Positions 5,064-6,039 of a stretch of DNA of 6,039 nucleotides are shown here, piece after piece; position 1 is the first letter of the stretch, and each line of letters opens with the position of its first letter. The DNA lies in NCBI GenBank assembly GCA_046705265.1, contig JBJKQL010000091.1, positions 1 through 6,039 of the forward strand. The letters are read 5' to 3'. The translations under genes and the position numbers were made by a program. A model generated the notes under the pieces. It was not told the origin of the DNA. It saw only the letters and a list, made by a program, of their open reading frames with translations, and did no database searches. The stretch comes from JAJYTL01 sp046705265 (GTDB lineage: Bacteria; Pseudomonadota; Alphaproteobacteria; Ferrovibrionales; Ferrovibrionaceae).

Positions 5064-5099
5064 CATCCGCCGCTCGCCAATTTCCGAAAGGTCATCTCC

Positions 5100-5930
5100 A
5101 TGCGTCCCCTCCTCCGTTCTCAAACCACCGCCCCCGAATCCGCTCGAAGCCGATCACCCCAACCATCTTCAGACCCTGACACCGACCTTGCGTCCCTGTC
5201 GCACAAGGCCGGCTTCCCAACCGACGCGCGCGATGCCGTGCCACGAGCCTCGACGCCCGAGGCCGCCGAACAGGCGGCGATCGATGCCGCGGTGGCGGAA
5301 CGGCTCCTCGACCTCCTCGAGAAGGCCGAGCGCCGCGGCCAGTTTGCCGTCCCGGAAGCCGAGCTTCTGCGGCAGGTCCGCAAGGATTTCGGCATCCCTT
5401 TAAGCGTCCTCGAGAGCACCATTGATCGGCTCGCCGACACCGGCCAGGTGGGCCGCTCGTCAACCCGACGCGGCATCGCCCTTCATCGCGATCTCGCCTC
5501 GTCGGAACGAACGGTCCGTGGAATTCTTCACGTGATCCACGGGTCCCAGCGGAACGGCCACGCCGCCCTGCCAAGGTCGGAGCTTACCGCCGCCGCGGCA
5601 AAGCGCCTTCTCTGCAGTGAACAAACGGTGCTGGAGGGTATCGACACGCTGATCGGAAAGTGCGTGCTCGTCGCGGAGCGGATCGACGGCGACTTCCTCG
5701 TCTTCACCGCCGCTGCCCACAGCGCCGAAGTGGCGATGGTGAGGCGGTTGATGGAACTGACCGCATCCTCCGCCGTCAAGATCCCGCGACGACGGCGCAT
5801 GCGGAAGATAATCTCGAGAGCGGAGAAGCGCTCTCACCTTGTGCTCAATGCCGGCCAGGCCGAGGCCATCACCACCATTCTCGGCAAACCGGTAAGCCTG
5901 ATCACCGGCGCCCCTGGACTGGTGACATGA
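5100..5930 (+). pseudogene. RecD-like DNA helicase, N-terminal part, truncated inside Walker A
   Basis: The frame encodes 276 aa. After a loose ~50-residue N-terminus come two helical winged-helix-like segments (about 62-140 and 141-220), then LNAGQAEAITTILGKPVSLI and TGAPG (249-273), the pattern that begins the ATPase core of RecD2/RecD-like superfamily 1 helicases. There Walker A would continue as TGKT; here the codon after G273 (5916-5918) turns into LVT and a TGA stop. Proteins of this type are usually around 700 aa or more, so nearly all motor motifs are missing and no helicase activity is expected. The ATG at 5100 is supported by GAAAGG (5086-5091), 8 nt upstream. Third positions are GC-rich as in a normal gene up to the junction, which suggests a recent break. 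In mobile elements such genes often accompany transfer functions; that role is inference. Confidence 0.7.
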
Positions 5931-6039
5931 TGCATCATCTCCTATGCTATTGATAATTCAGTGTTCGTTGTCGCGGATCTGGTGATACTGCACGCCCCGT
6001 CGTGATCGCGGCCCGAACCGCCGGCGAACCAAGAGCGGA
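5919..6039. other. Unassigned sequence beyond the helicase breakpoint
   Basis: From about 5919 the helicase coding pattern ends. The junction is followed by a perfect 12-bp palindrome ATGATGCATCAT (5927-5938). Beyond it, open frames run to the window edge on both strands: a plus frame from about 5955 (FSVRCRGSGDTARPVVIAAR) and a minus frame ending in TAG near 5950 (AAITTGRAVSPDPRQRTLNY). Neither is recognised. The minus frame could be the C-terminus of a gene of an inserted element. Confidence 0.35.

Overview
The window looks like an accessory or plasmid-borne stretch of an alphaproteobacterium. The base composition is fairly GC-rich, the protein families (FlK-type thioesterase, wHTH-Fic, DUF429, RecD-like helicase) are common there, and the debris of at least three different insertion elements (IS701-like, IS1380, and an IS21-like miniature element) is typical of mobile-element-rich Sphingomonadales, Rhodospirillales or Acetobacteraceae replicons. 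The taxonomic call is inference from family resemblance only.

Left part (1-1557). A minus-strand transposase start (IS701-like) runs off the left edge. Its outer end appears to abut the stop codon of a minus-strand 135-aa hotdog-fold thioesterase of the FlK type, which keeps the Thr/Glu/His catalytic set. Upstream of that gene lie a perfect 14-bp palindrome and then the remnant of an IS1380 transposase, which has lost its N-terminus and about 95 internal residues and is frameshifted at the deletion.

Middle (1558-4345). A 188-bp miniature element with 27-bp imperfect terminal inverted repeats sits exactly at the broken end of a DUF429 (RNase H-like) gene and supplies its stop codon. Further right, still on the minus strand, are a compact two-gene unit: a 465-aa winged-helix-Fic protein and, 20 bp downstream of it, a 191-aa protein with a PD-(D/E)XK nuclease signature. 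In front of the Fic gene five copies of a 12-bp motif are arranged as direct and inverted repeats over and around a well-spaced sigma70-type promoter. This is the most system-like part of the window: an autoregulated Fic-nuclease pair, possibly extended by the now-truncated DUF429 nuclease gene. It resembles a toxin-antitoxin or defence cassette, but no function is proven by the sequence.

Right part (4346-6039). About 750 bp hold no secure gene but contain weak overlapping small reading frames and several hairpins. They lead into a plus-strand RecD-like helicase gene with a good ribosome binding site, which is cut off exactly in the middle of its Walker A motif. The last ~110 bp are unrelated sequence of unknown origin. 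Overall the window is a mosaic in which at least three genes (DUF429, IS1380 transposase, RecD-like helicase) are broken at identifiable junctions.
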